DNA of 64,000 bases from Actinoplanes auranticolor (GCF_018332655.1 NZ_BOQL01000017.1:124001-188000); one strand, 5' to 3'. Positions 16,662-25,099 are shown, counted from the first letter of the stretch. Made by a program: numbers and translations. Notes: generated from the letters alone by a model not told the origin.

Positions 16662-17176
16662 GCAGTAACCCCGGCGGTGGCGCACCCGATCCGTCGATGC
16701 GTCCGACCAGCCTGTCCGTCCTGGTGGTCGCCGGGCTGGCCGCCGCCGCGGTGGGCTGGCTGCTCCTGAGCGCCCTGTACGCGCAGATGCCCCGGCTGCC
16801 CTGGCTGCCGATCATCGTGCTCGGCGCGCTGGCCGTCATCGAGGCGACCCTCGCGCAGAACACGGCGGCCCGGATCCAGCGCAAGCCCGGCGCCGGCCGG
16901 GTCGACCCGCTGGCCGTCGCCCGGTTCGCGGTGCTGGCCAAGGCGTCGTCGCTGGCCGGCGCACTGTTCGGCGGCTTCTCGGCCGGGCTGCTGGCCTGGC
17001 TGGCGCTGGAGCCGACCCGGGCTGCCCGCGACGACGTCCCGGCTGCCACCGCCGGGGTGGCAGCGGCGCTCGCGCTCGTCGGCGCGGCGCTGTGGCTGGA
17101 ACGCTCCTGCCGGGTGCCGGAGAAGCCCGATCACAAGGACGGCGGAGGGCCGGGACAGCAGGCCGGACGGTCCTGA
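16658..17176 (+). CDS. DUF3180 membrane protein
   Basis: 172 residues with four hydrophobic helices (about 20-40, 46-64, 88-112 and 120-140) and a charged, Gly-rich C-terminal tail. Proteins of this family follow folK in many actinobacteria (for example the M. tuberculosis folK neighbourhood); function unknown. The GTG start overlaps the folK stop. The 76 bp after it hold a weak 5-bp hairpin and no clear terminator. Confidence 0.85.
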   Translation: MSSNPGGGAPDPSMRPTSLSVLVVAGLAAAAVGWLLLSALYAQMPRLPWLPIIVLGALAVIEATLAQNTAARIQRKPGAGRVDPLAVARFAVLAKASSLAGALFGGFSAGLLAWLALEPTRAARDDVPAATAGVAAALALVGAALWLERSCRVPEKPDHKDGGGPGQQAGRS

Positions 17177-17252
17177 TCGAGTCCGATCCGGGACTTGAAC
17201 CGAGGGCCTCTCGTTTCCGTATGCTGTGCCGGCGGCGAAGGAGGTGTGCGGG

Positions 17253-18515
17253 ATGGCCTACGACGAGACCACATATCGGCGTAATGCCGGTGACCAGGGC
17301 GAAAGCGACCCGGCGGCGTACCGGGCCGGCCTCGCGGCCACCGACTTCCGGGCCCGGCGGCGCGACCTCGATCCGGACGAGAGCGAGGGCGCGCAGCTCG
17401 TCGAGCCGGCCGGTGACCCCGGTCGCCGCGGCGGGGACTTCGACGACGGCCGTGACCGGCTGGGCATCCACATCGGCTGGGAGATCGTCCTGCTGCTGGC
17501 GGTCGCCGCGATCGCGTACCTGCTCTACCGCCTCGACCCGGCCAGCCTGCGCCGGCCCGCGCTGGACACCCTGCTCATCACGGGTGCCTCGATCGGCCTG
17601 CTCGCCCTCGGCGCCGGCCTGACGCTGCGCGCCGGCGTGCCCAATCTCGCGGTCGGCCCGATCGCCCTGGGAGCCGCGCTGCACTTCGCCGAGAACGGCG
17701 ACGAGGGCCTGGTCCAGGCGGCCGTGCCGGCGCTGATCATCGCCGCCGCGGGCGGCCTGGTCGTGGCCGTCCTCGTGCTCGTGCTGCACGTGCCCGGCTG
17801 GGCGGCGACACTCGCCGCCGCCATGGGCGTCGTCGTCTACGCCCAGCTGCGCACCGCGCCGGTCACCGTCCAGGCCGGCTACGACCCGGCCGACCAGGCG
17901 TTCTACCTCTTCGGCGGTTTCGCGCTGCTCGCCGTCATCGGCGGCGCGCTGGGCACCGTCATGCCGATCCGGCGGCTCGTCGGCCGGCAGCGACCGGCCG
18001 GCGACCCGGCCCTGCGGCGCGGGGTGGCCGCGGCGTTCCCGGTGGTCGCCGCGCTGGTGCTCTCGTCGGTCTTCGCGGTCGGCGCGGGCGTCCTCATGGC
18101 GGCCCAGTCCACCGCGCCGATCGCGCCCGGCACCGGCCTGGAGTGGACCGGTCTGGCCTTCGGCGCGGCGCTGCTCGCCGGCACCAGCGCGTACGGCCGG
18201 CGCGGCGGCATCTTCGGCACGCTGCTGGCGGTGGCCGGGCTGACGCTCTTCCTGGACTACGCGGCCCGCCGCGACTTCGACATCGCGCTGTTCGCGATCG
18301 CGGGCTGCGCGGTCGGCGGTGGCCTGATCGTCACCCGGCTGGTCGAGACGTACGGGCGCCCGCTGCCGATGCCCGCGACGGCGGACTGGAACGCCGCCGC
18401 GTCGGCCGGCACCACGTGGACCCCGAACATGCCGCAGACCTGGTCCACCTCGGCCGAGCCGCCGGACAGCAAGCCACTGCGCTGGGACGAGGGCCCATGG
18501 GGCAGTACCCGTTGA
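17253..18515 (+). CDS. orphan ABC-type permease (RbsC/BPD_transp_2-like)
   Basis: 420 residues from ATG 17253, preceded by AAGGAGGTG. A hydrophilic, Asp/Arg-rich N-terminus of about 70 residues leads into eight to nine hydrophobic helices resembling sugar or branched-chain permeases of the RbsC/LivH type, including LTLRAGVPNLAVGPIALGAAL. A Pro/Trp-rich cytoplasmic tail of about 70 residues follows. No ATPase or binding protein of this type is adjacent, and the canonical EAA loop is not obvious, so transport function is uncertain. The orientation and spacing suggest its own transcription unit. Confidence 0.65.
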   Translation: MAYDETTYRRNAGDQGESDPAAYRAGLAATDFRARRRDLDPDESEGAQLVEPAGDPGRRGGDFDDGRDRLGIHIGWEIVLLLAVAAIAYLLYRLDPASLRRPALDTLLITGASIGLLALGAGLTLRAGVPNLAVGPIALGAALHFAENGDEGLVQAAVPALIIAAAGGLVVAVLVLVLHVPGWAATLAAAMGVVVYAQLRTAPVTVQAGYDPADQAFYLFGGFALLAVIGGALGTVMPIRRLVGRQRPAGDPALRRGVAAAFPVVAALVLSSVFAVGAGVLMAAQSTAPIAPGTGLEWTGLAFGAALLAGTSAYGRRGGIFGTLLAVAGLTLFLDYAARRDFDIALFAIAGCAVGGGLIVTRLVETYGRPLPMPATADWNAAASAGTTWTPNMPQTWSTSAEPPDSKPLRWDEGPWGSTR

Positions 18516-18533
18516 GGGTGCGCCGTTGCGCCC

Positions 18534-18539
18534 TATGCT
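18534..18539 (+). promoter_or_regulatory. -10 element, leaderless promoter
   Basis: TATGCT lies 7 nt before the ATG at 18547; no ribosome-binding site is visible. Confidence 0.5.
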
Positions 18540-18546
18540 GGCTGAC

Positions 18547-18831
18547 ATGACCGACTCGACCTTCGCCGAACTGGACGCCCTGCCCACCGAGGAGCTGCGT
18601 GAGCGGGCCTTCGCGAAGGCGCGGGAGCGCCGCGACCTGAGCTTCTTCTGGTCCGTGTTCAAGCACCTGCCGGACGCGGACGATGCGGCGACGCTGGACG
18701 GCGCGCCGAACACGGTGGGCCCGACGATCGAAGAAGCGGTCGCGCTGTGGCGTGAACTGACCGGACACGGGTACGGGGAGCAGGAGCCGTTGCTTCGGGC
18801 AGCCTTCATCGATTACCTGCAAAAGCACTGA
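18547..18831 (+). CDS. conserved small hypothetical protein
   Basis: 94 residues, acidic, helical, no membrane segment. Contains FAKARERRDLSFFWSVFKHLP and an acidic DADDAATLDGA stretch, and ends DYLQKH. I do not recognise a named domain. It is monocistronic by spacing: 31 bp after the ABC permease gene and 79 bp before the next gene. Confidence 0.6.
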   Translation: MTDSTFAELDALPTEELRERAFAKARERRDLSFFWSVFKHLPDADDAATLDGAPNTVGPTIEEAVALWRELTGHGYGEQEPLLRAAFIDYLQKH

Positions 18832-18910
18832 GACCACCGCAAGGCATACATTCACGGATATCAGTCCCGACGCGTTTGGTGAGCGGAATCCGCTGGGAAA
18901 TAGCGGGTTC

Positions 18911-19402
18911 ATGGCTCTCACCAACCGCTACAAAACTGCGCCCGGCGCGGGCACGATAGCCGCGCTGATACTGGTCCTGGTCTTCGGCAGCCCGTGGTAC
19001 TCCGACTGGGCCCAGGACAACACCAACCCGGAGACCGCCGGCGGCTGGTGGCTGCGCCTGCTGGCGTGGCCGCACTGGCGGTTCGACTCCGACGACTCGC
19101 TGCGCGCGATCGTGATCGGCGACCTCAAGGCGATCCTGGTGGTCGTGCTGACGCTGGTCTTCCTCTACCTGCTGCCCGGCTCGCAGCTGGCCCGGGCCCG
19201 CGGCACGATCAGCCAGTTCTTCGCCGGCTGGGCGTCCTACGTCTTCGCCGGTGGCTTCGCCGCCCTGCTGACCACGCTGTTCCTGGCCAACCCCTCGCTG
19301 CTGGGCGCGTTCCGCACCGCCGGGGAGGGCGCCACCTACGGCCTCTTCGTCGGCTGGATCATCGGCCTCGCGACCCTCGGTGGCCGGCGCGGCACCCGGT
19401 AG
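18911..19402 (+). CDS. hypothetical membrane protein
   Basis: 163 residues with four predicted hydrophobic helices (about 11-30, 70-95, 105-130 and 140-158) and a Trp-rich extracellular loop (GGWWLRLLAWPHWRF). No family recognised. It converges on the OpuCA-like gene, with a strong bidirectional hairpin in between. Confidence 0.55.
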   Translation: MALTNRYKTAPGAGTIAALILVLVFGSPWYSDWAQDNTNPETAGGWWLRLLAWPHWRFDSDDSLRAIVIGDLKAILVVVLTLVFLYLLPGSQLARARGTISQFFAGWASYVFAGGFAALLTTLFLANPSLLGAFRTAGEGATYGLFVGWIIGLATLGGRRGTR

Positions 19403-19508
19403 AGCCTTCCCCGGCCCGGCGTGCGGCGTACCGCGCCGCCGTACGACCCGGGCCCGCCGCGGCACCAGGTGACCGCCGCCCCCGCGGCCACCGCACCGCC
19501 GCGACACC

Positions 19509-19555
19509 CCGCGGCGTGACCGGACGGTTCCCCCCGTCATCCGGTCACGCCGCGG
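19509..19555 (+). terminator. bidirectional terminator hairpin
   Basis: A perfect 16-bp inverted repeat (19509-19524 with 19540-19555) around a C-rich 15-nt loop, placed between convergent stop codons at 19402 and 19563. No U-tract follows on either side, as is common in high-GC actinomycetes. Confidence 0.75.
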
Positions 19556-19562
19556 CTCGCTG

Positions 19563-20576
19563 TCAGGCCGGCGCCGCCGCTTCCGCGTTCGGCGCGTCGA
19601 AGAGGGCCGAACGGGACACCGCACCGACCGGCTTGCCGTCGGAGACCACCACGACGTTGAGCGAGTCGCTGGTCAGCATCGCGGCGAGCGCGTCGTAGAG
19701 CGTGCCGGACACGTCGACCGTGGGCAGGCGCCCGATCTCCTCGATCTGTCCGACCGGGCGCATGGCGTCGCGGACCGGCGTCACGGCCAGCCGCCGTACC
19801 CCCCGGTCGGTGCCGACGAACTCGCTCACCGTCGCCGACGCGGGCCTGCTGAGCAGGTCGGCCGGGGTCGCGTACTGCATGAGCCGGCCGCCCTCGGCCA
19901 GCACCGCGATCCGGTCGCCCAGCCGTACGGCTTCATCGATGTCGTGGGTGACCAGCACGATGGTCTTGCGGACCGCCGCCTGCAGCCGGAGGAACTCCTC
20001 CTGCAGCCGGCCGCGCACGATCGGGTCCACCGCGGAGAACGGCTCGTCCATGAGCAGCACCAACGGGTCGGCGGCGAGCGCCCGGGCCACGCCCACCCGC
20101 TGGCGCTGACCGCCGGAGAGCTCGTGCGGATAGCGGCCGCCGTAGCGCTTCGGGTCCAGCCCGACCAGCTCGAGCAACTCGTCCGCGCGGTCCTTGATCC
20201 GCTTGCGGTTCCAGCCCAGCAGCCGCGGCACCGTGCCGATGTTGGTGCGGATGCTCTGGTGCGGGAAGAGCCCGACGTTCTGGATCACGTAGCCGATCTG
20301 GCGGCGCAGCTCGACCGGGTCCTGCGCCGAGACGTCCGCGCCGTCGATCAGGATCCGGCCCTTGGACGGCTCGATCAATCTGTTGATCATGCGGAGCACG
20401 GTGGACTTGCCGCACCCCGACGGCCCGATCAGCACGGCCAGCTCACCCGCCCGCACCTCCAGGCTGATGTCGCCGACCGCCACGGTCCCGTCCGGATAGA
20501 CCTTCCCGACGTTCTCGAGCGTGATAGACGCCGCGGTCCGGCCAGCGCCGGAGTCGTTGATCGCGGTAGCGTCCAC
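19563..20576 (-). CDS. betaine/choline-type ABC transporter ATP-binding protein with CBS domain
   Basis: 337 residues from GTG 20576. Walker A GPSGCGKST, signature LSGGQRQRVGVARAL, Walker B VLLMDEPFSA and the H-loop VTHDIDEA are intact. The C-terminal 120 residues contain CBS-type sequence (SDGKPVGAVSRSALFDAP), typical of OpuA/OpuC/ProV ATPases, where CBS domains sense ionic strength or nucleotides. It energises the divergently encoded permeases and binding lipoprotein. Its start lies only 2 bp from the start of the first permease gene on the other strand, so either both transcripts are nearly leaderless or one N-terminus is shorter than drawn. Confidence 0.88.
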   Translation of the reverse strand: MDATAINDSGAGRTAASITLENVGKVYPDGTVAVGDISLEVRAGELAVLIGPSGCGKSTVLRMINRLIEPSKGRILIDGADVSAQDPVELRRQIGYVIQNVGLFPHQSIRTNIGTVPRLLGWNRKRIKDRADELLELVGLDPKRYGGRYPHELSGGQRQRVGVARALAADPLVLLMDEPFSAVDPIVRGRLQEEFLRLQAAVRKTIVLVTHDIDEAVRLGDRIAVLAEGGRLMQYATPADLLSRPASATVSEFVGTDRGVRRLAVTPVRDAMRPVGQIEEIGRLPTVDVSGTLYDALAAMLTSDSLNVVVVSDGKPVGAVSRSALFDAPNAEAAAPA

Positions 20577-20578
20577 GT

Positions 20579-21319
20579 ATGTCCTTCCTGTCGGGGGTCC
20601 CGGTGCCGGCGTGGCCCCTCGCTGCTCCCGGGGAGCTGGCCGCACCCGCCGATGACGGGCCGGGAAATCCGTGGTTCTCGTGGCGCTATGTCCATGACAA
20701 TGCCGGCGAGATCCTGTCCGCACTGCAGTTCCACGCGGGTCTCACCGCCCGTGCGGTGATCATCGCGCTGATCGTCGCGTTGCCGCTCGCGGTCGTCTCC
20801 TACTGGTGGCGACCACTGACCGGCCCGATTCTTGCACTCTCCGGCGTCCTCTACACGATCCCGTCGCTGGCACTTCTCGCCCTCGTCGCCCCGGCGGTCG
20901 GCACCACCAGCGACACATCGGTGCTGATCGCGCTGGTGCTGTACGCGCTGCTGGTGCTCACCCGCAACTCGCTGGCCGGGCTCACCCAGGTCCCGGCCGA
21001 GGTCCGCGACGCGGCCGCCGGCATGGGGTACGGGCGCCTCGGCCGGCTGTGGCGCATCGAACTGCCGCTGGCCCTGCCCGGCATCCTCACCGGCCTGCGG
21101 CTGGCCACCGTCTCGACCGTGGCGCTGGTCACAGTCGGCTCGCTGATCGGCAAGGGCGGCCTGGGCGAGATGATCCTCGGCGGCTTCCGGAACAACTTCT
21201 ACAAAGCCGAGATCATGACCGGGACGCTGCTCTGCGTCGGCCTGGCGCTGGTCCTCGACCTGGCGCTGGCGGGAGTCGGCCGGCTGCTCACCCCGTGGAC
21301 GAGGGAGCGCAGCTCGTGA
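20579..21319 (+). CDS. betaine/choline-type ABC transporter permease (OpuCB-like)
   Basis: 246 residues with about six transmembrane helices and the permease EAA-type loop (VPAEVRDAAAGMGYG). VLYTIPSLALLALVAP and the KGGLGEMILGGF motif are characteristic of the OpuCB/OpuCD/YehW family. Start ATG 20579; a later start is possible because the first 35 residues are Pro/Ala-rich and poorly conserved in type. Its stop overlaps the next permease gene. Confidence 0.85.
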   Translation: MSFLSGVPVPAWPLAAPGELAAPADDGPGNPWFSWRYVHDNAGEILSALQFHAGLTARAVIIALIVALPLAVVSYWWRPLTGPILALSGVLYTIPSLALLALVAPAVGTTSDTSVLIALVLYALLVLTRNSLAGLTQVPAEVRDAAAGMGYGRLGRLWRIELPLALPGILTGLRLATVSTVALVTVGSLIGKGGLGEMILGGFRNNFYKAEIMTGTLLCVGLALVLDLALAGVGRLLTPWTRERSS

Positions 21320-22032
21320 ACTACTTCCAAGAGGGCTTCGTCTGGCTCAACGACCCGCTCAACTGGACCAACCCCGGCGGGCTGTTCGACCGCCTCCAGG
21401 AGCACCTGCTGATCAGCCTGTGGGCGGTGCTGCTGGGCTGCGCCATCGGCTGGCCGCTGGGCATCTGGCTCGGGCACCGCGGGCGGGGCGGCGGCGCGGT
21501 GCTCACCTTCGCCAACCTGACGCTGGCCATCCCCACCCTGGCCCTGCTCACCATCCTGCCGCTGACCCCGCTCGGCTTCGGCCAGCCCCCGGTGGTCGTC
21601 GCGCTGGCCGTCTTCGCGGTGCCGCCGTTGCTGGCGAACGCGTACACCGGGCTGCGCCAGATCGACCCGGAGACGCGGGAGGCCGCCCGGGGGATGGGGC
21701 TCTCCGGCGGTCAGTTGCTCCGGCGGGTGGAGCTTCCGCTGTCGGTGCCGTACCTGGCGGCCGGGCTGCGCACCGCGGCCGTGCAGGTGGTGGCGACGGC
21801 CGCGCTGGCCGCGTTCGTCAACGGCGGTGGGCTCGGCGAGATCATCTCCGCCGGCTTCGGGATCGGGATGAGCAACGGCGGCGGCGGGCAGATCGTGGCC
21901 GGCGGCATCGTTGTGGCGCTGCTCGCATTGCTGGTGGAAGCGGTGCTCGCAGGCGTACAACGACTGGTGACACCGGCCGCGCTCCGGACGGACCGGCACC
22001 GCCGGCCGACCGCGGCGGCCCCGGCCGGGTAA
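21316..22032 (+). CDS. betaine/choline-type ABC transporter permease (OpuCD-like)
   Basis: 238 residues from GTG 21316, which overlaps the previous stop (GTGA). Six helices, the coupling loop DPETREAARGMGLS and NGGGLGEIISAGFG identify it as the second permease of a heterodimeric OpuC-like translocator. The 162 bp after it hold a small hairpin but no gene before the binding protein. Confidence 0.86.
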   Translation: MNYFQEGFVWLNDPLNWTNPGGLFDRLQEHLLISLWAVLLGCAIGWPLGIWLGHRGRGGGAVLTFANLTLAIPTLALLTILPLTPLGFGQPPVVVALAVFAVPPLLANAYTGLRQIDPETREAARGMGLSGGQLLRRVELPLSVPYLAAGLRTAAVQVVATAALAAFVNGGGLGEIISAGFGIGMSNGGGGQIVAGGIVVALLALLVEAVLAGVQRLVTPAALRTDRHRRPTAAAPAG

Positions 22033-22118
22033 TGGTCTCGCATCGTTACGAAACTTGTCGCACCCTGCGAGTAGGAATGAACGTGGGTCGCTCAGCGCGC
22101 CCGGCAAACTGAAAAACA

Positions 22119-22142
22119 CGGGCATCGGACACCGACTGCCCG
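22119..22142 (+). other. intergenic hairpin between permease and binding-protein genes
   Basis: CGGGCA (22119-22124) pairs with TGCCCG (22137-22142), with an inner TCGG/CCGA helix. It lies 52 bp before the binding-protein ATG. It could set the relative expression of the abundant binding protein, or protect its message. Confidence 0.35.
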
Positions 22143-22194
22143 TCGGACACGCGGCGCGGCCATCTGGCCGGGCCGGGACACAGAAGGCGGCAGT

Positions 22195-23193
22195 ATGCGT
22201 CGACACCTGCTCTTGACGGCCGGCACCCTCATGACCGCCGCCGTCATCCTCGCCGGTTGCGGGGAGTCCGGATCCTCCGGCACGGAAGCCCCCGCGAGCT
22301 CCGCCGCGGGCAACGGCTGCGCCCCCGTCGCCGGCGACAAGCTGGTCGTCCTCACCGACGACAAGAACCTGCAGAACACCGACAACATCGTCCCCGCGAT
22401 CAACAAGAAGGCCTCGTCGCCGCAGCTCATCGCCGCTCTCGACAAGGTCTCCGCGGCGCTCGACACGACCAAGCTGATCGAGCTCAACAAGGCGGTCGAC
22501 ATCGACCGCAAGTCGTCGAAGGCGGCGGCGGAGGAGTTCGCCACGGCGAACTCCATCACCACCGGCATCGAGAAGGGCTCCGGCGGCGACCTGACGGTCG
22601 GCGCGGCCAACTTCAGCGAGAACGCGACCCTCGGCGAGCTGTACAACATCGCGCTGACGGCCGCGGGCTACAAGGTCAAGGTCCAGCAGATCGGCAACCG
22701 CGAGCTGTACGAGCCGGCCCTGGAGAAGGGCGACATCGACGTCGTCCCGGAGTACGCCGCCACCCTGGCGACGTTCCTGTCCGGCAAGGTCGACGGCAAG
22801 GACGCCAAGGACCCGTCCTCGCCGCAGCTCGAGACCACGATGACCAACCTCACCGCCCTCGGCGAGAAGGTCGGCCTGGTCTTCGGCAAGCCCTCCACGG
22901 CGCAGGACCAGAACGCCTTCGCCACCACGGAGGCCTTCGCCACCAAGTACGGCGTCAAGACCCTGTCCGAACTGGCCGCCAAGTGCTCGGGCGCGGCGAC
23001 CGTCCTGGGTGGTCCGCCGGAGTGCCCGCAGCGGCCCAAGTGCCAGCAGGGCCTCGTCGACACCTACAAGTTCCAGGCCGGCAAGTTCAGCTCGCTCGAC
23101 GCGGGCGGACCGCTCACCAAGACCGGCCTCAAGCAGGGCACCATCAGCGTCGGCCTGGTCTTCAGCTCGGACGGCGCACTGGCCGCCGGCTGA
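22195..23193 (+). CDS. OpuCC/EgtUC-type substrate-binding lipoprotein, circularly permuted
   Basis: 332 residues: signal peptide with lipobox LAGC (Cys22), then a spacer to about residue 48. The next segment (about 50-120: LVVLTDDKNLQ, TDNIVPAI, LDTTKLIELNKAVDID) is the part normally found at the C-terminus of OpuCC proteins. It is followed from about residue 131 by the segment that normally begins the mature protein (LTVGAANFSENATLGELY, IDVVPEYAATL). The protein ends in VGLVFSSDGALAAG, exactly where the unpermuted family continues into the LVVL..DDK strand. Both lobes are therefore complete but joined in a different order. It binds quaternary-amine-type ligands for the adjacent permeases; the ligand itself cannot be read from sequence. 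Confidence 0.85.
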   Translation: MRRHLLLTAGTLMTAAVILAGCGESGSSGTEAPASSAAGNGCAPVAGDKLVVLTDDKNLQNTDNIVPAINKKASSPQLIAALDKVSAALDTTKLIELNKAVDIDRKSSKAAAEEFATANSITTGIEKGSGGDLTVGAANFSENATLGELYNIALTAAGYKVKVQQIGNRELYEPALEKGDIDVVPEYAATLATFLSGKVDGKDAKDPSSPQLETTMTNLTALGEKVGLVFGKPSTAQDQNAFATTEAFATKYGVKTLSELAAKCSGAATVLGGPPECPQRPKCQQGLVDTYKFQAGKFSSLDAGGPLTKTGLKQGTISVGLVFSSDGALAAG

Positions 23194-23226
23194 CACCCGG
23201 CCGATCAGCCCGGTCGAATCACCCCG

Positions 23227-23260
23227 GATGCGGGGCATCGCGTGAGCGATGTCCCGCATC
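23227..23260 (+). terminator. terminator of the OpuC-like operon
   Basis: A 15-bp stem with one G-T wobble (23227-23241 with 23246-23260) and a GTGA tetraloop, starting 34 bp after the binding-protein stop. Confidence 0.75.
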
Positions 23261-23304
23261 TGCCCGTTTCGTGACGGGTGCCGCTCTGGGTAGCATCTGC
23301 GACC

Positions 23305-25092
23305 ATGCCTGACCGGGACCCCGAGGGGCCGCACAACGCCCGCCTCCTCACGGTGCTGATCTGGGCCGGCGTCGGCCTGGCCCCGGTCGCCGCCCTCGTC
23401 GCCCTGCTCGGCGGCGACGGCTCGATCCGCTTCGCGGTGCTGCTCGTCGCGGTCTGCGTCGTGCTCATCGGCGCCGCGCTGCTGGTCCGCAACGACCCGG
23501 TGCTGCTGGAGATGGACGCCGAGGACCAGATCAAGGCGATGCGCGACGAGCTCCGGGAGGAGATCGCCGCGAACGCCCGGGGGACGGGTCAACGGGTCAA
23601 GGCCCTGCAGGACGAGATGACCCGGATGCGCGCGGCCGGCTCGCCGGCCACGGCTCTGGCTCCGGCGGGGGCACGGCCGATGGGTGCCGCGCCGGTGGGT
23701 GCCGCGCCGGTGGGTGCCGCGCCGGTGGGCGCAGGGTCGGCAGGTGTCCGGCCGATGGATGGTGGTCGGCCGGAGGCTGGGCATGCGACCGGTGGTCGGG
23801 CGTCGGCCGCCGTGCCGAGGCCGCCCGCTGCAGCTGGGCCGGGGCGGTCTGGTGGTCGGGTGCCGGAGGCGGGTCGGGAACCGGGAGTGGTCGGTGCCGG
23901 TGGGCGGGCGTCGGCCGCTGTGCCGGGGTCGCCGGCTGCGGCTGGGCCGGGGCGACCCGGCCGCCGGGTGCCCGATAGGGATCGTGAGTCCGGGCAGGTC
24001 AGCACGGACGGCCGGGCGCCCGGGAGGGGTCGTGAACCCGGGTTGGCCGGCGGCCGGGTACCGGACGGGGGACGTGCGCCCGGGCCGGTCAGTGCCGGAG
24101 CGCCGGTGGTGGCGACCGCGTCTGTCGCTCCGGCCACGAGCCCCACGTCGGCGGCCCGGGTCTCCGGAGCCGCTGCGGCCTCCGTGCCCGTAGCGGTGGC
24201 ATCGGTCCGGCCCGCAGCAGCGGCCCCCCGTCAGCGCGGCGCCGCGATGGTGCCGCCGCCGACCGGTGGTGGCCATGCCGCCCCGGCGGGGCAGGGCGGC
24301 CCCTACGGCCCAGGACTGTCCGGATCGGCGTGGGCAGAGCGCGGCGCGGACGCCGAATACGACGCCCCCGACGCCGACGGCGCCTACGCGGCTGAAGCCC
24401 CGGCAGGGCGGCGGCCGTCCCGGCGGCACGCGGCGCCCGACACAGGCACGGACATCGCCCGCTACGGCCTGACCGAGTTGCCGACACCGGAGGCGCCCAG
24501 CTACGGCGCCGCGCCCTTCGGCAACGGCTACGACGTGCCAGGCTACGACGGACAAGCGGCCTTCGACGCTCAGCCGGGCTACGACGGACAAGCGGGCTAC
24601 GACCCTCAGCTGGGCTACGACGAGCAGCTGGGCTACGACAAGCAGCTGGGCTACGACGCTCAGCTGGGCTACGACGCTCAGCTGGGCTACGACGCTCAGC
24701 TCGGCTACGACGAACAGACCGGCTACGACGGACAAACCGGCCATGGCGGCTACGGCCAGCCCGGTGCCGCGGCCTGGACCGCACCCGCCGACTACGACTA
24801 CGCCGATCCCGCGGCCCAGGACCAGGCCGGAACCGGCGGCTACCACTACGCCGACCCCATCGCTGACGACCGGTCGAGATACGGCGGCGCGGACTCGCCC
24901 TTCTTCGCCCAGGACGCGTCCGGCGGTTTCCTGCTCGACAACGAGGACCCGCAGCCGGGGACGGAGGACGCGGAGCCCGGCCAGGCCAACACCTATGGCC
25001 GGCCGGTGAGCGACAACCAGTACGGCCCCGATCCCATGGCCCCGCAGCACGGCTGGGCGCCGCGCAGCCACGAGCCGCGGGGCAGGCGGTAG
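23305..25092 (+). CDS. Pro/Ala/Gly-rich membrane protein with GYD-repeat tail
   Basis: 595 residues from ATG 23305; a -10-like TAGCAT sits 8 nt upstream. Two N-terminal transmembrane helices (about 14-34 and 40-58) are followed by a short coiled coil (RDELREEIAANARG), then about 270 low-complexity Arg/Gly/Pro/Ala residues with GAAPV and longer near-repeats, then an acidic Tyr-rich tail with eleven GYDxQLG-type hexapeptides. M. tuberculosis has an Ala/Arg/Pro-rich transmembrane protein between the folK-DUF3180 and DUF2520-panC genes, so this may be its positional counterpart. Function unknown; possibly a cell-envelope or division scaffold. Confidence 0.6.
   Translation: MPDRDPEGPHNARLLTVLIWAGVGLAPVAALVALLGGDGSIRFAVLLVAVCVVLIGAALLVRNDPVLLEMDAEDQIKAMRDELREEIAANARGTGQRVKALQDEMTRMRAAGSPATALAPAGARPMGAAPVGAAPVGAAPVGAGSAGVRPMDGGRPEAGHATGGRASAAVPRPPAAAGPGRSGGRVPEAGREPGVVGAGGRASAAVPGSPAAAGPGRPGRRVPDRDRESGQVSTDGRAPGRGREPGLAGGRVPDGGRAPGPVSAGAPVVATASVAPATSPTSAARVSGAAAASVPVAVASVRPAAAAPRQRGAAMVPPPTGGGHAAPAGQGGPYGPGLSGSAWAERGADAEYDAPDADGAYAAEAPAGRRPSRRHAAPDTGTDIARYGLTELPTPEAPSYGAAPFGNGYDVPGYDGQAAFDAQPGYDGQAGYDPQLGYDEQLGYDKQLGYDAQLGYDAQLGYDAQLGYDEQTGYDGQTGHGGYGQPGAAAWTAPADYDYADPAAQDQAGTGGYHYADPIADDRSRYGGADSPFFAQDASGGFLLDNEDPQPGTEDAEPGQANTYGRPVSDNQYGPDPMAPQHGWAPRSHEPRGRR
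24541..24738 (+). repeat. 18-bp coding tandem repeat, 11 units
   Basis: Units of 18 bp, consensus near GGCTACGACGCTCAGCTG, run from 24541 to 24738 in frame and encode GYDAQL variants. Two middle units (24649 and 24667) are identical and neighbours differ by 1-4 bases, pointing to recent slippage or unequal exchange. Confidence 0.9.
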
Positions 25093-25099
25093 CAGCCGG

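Noticed and set aside
17174..17225. tRNA-like T-arm on the minus strand (GGTTCAAGTCC)
   Set aside because: The T-stem has a mismatch, and no anticodon arm, D-arm or acceptor pairing can be built around it; treated as chance, not as a tRNA or attachment remnant.
24541..24738. CRISPR-like regular repeat array
   Set aside because: Units are contiguous 18-bp in-frame coding repeats without spacers.
21199..25071. Minus-strand open frame of about 1290 codons spanning the OpuC and repeat-protein genes
   Set aside because: It runs across several real genes and an intergenic terminator, has no family motif, and its low-complexity content mirrors the repeats on the other strand.
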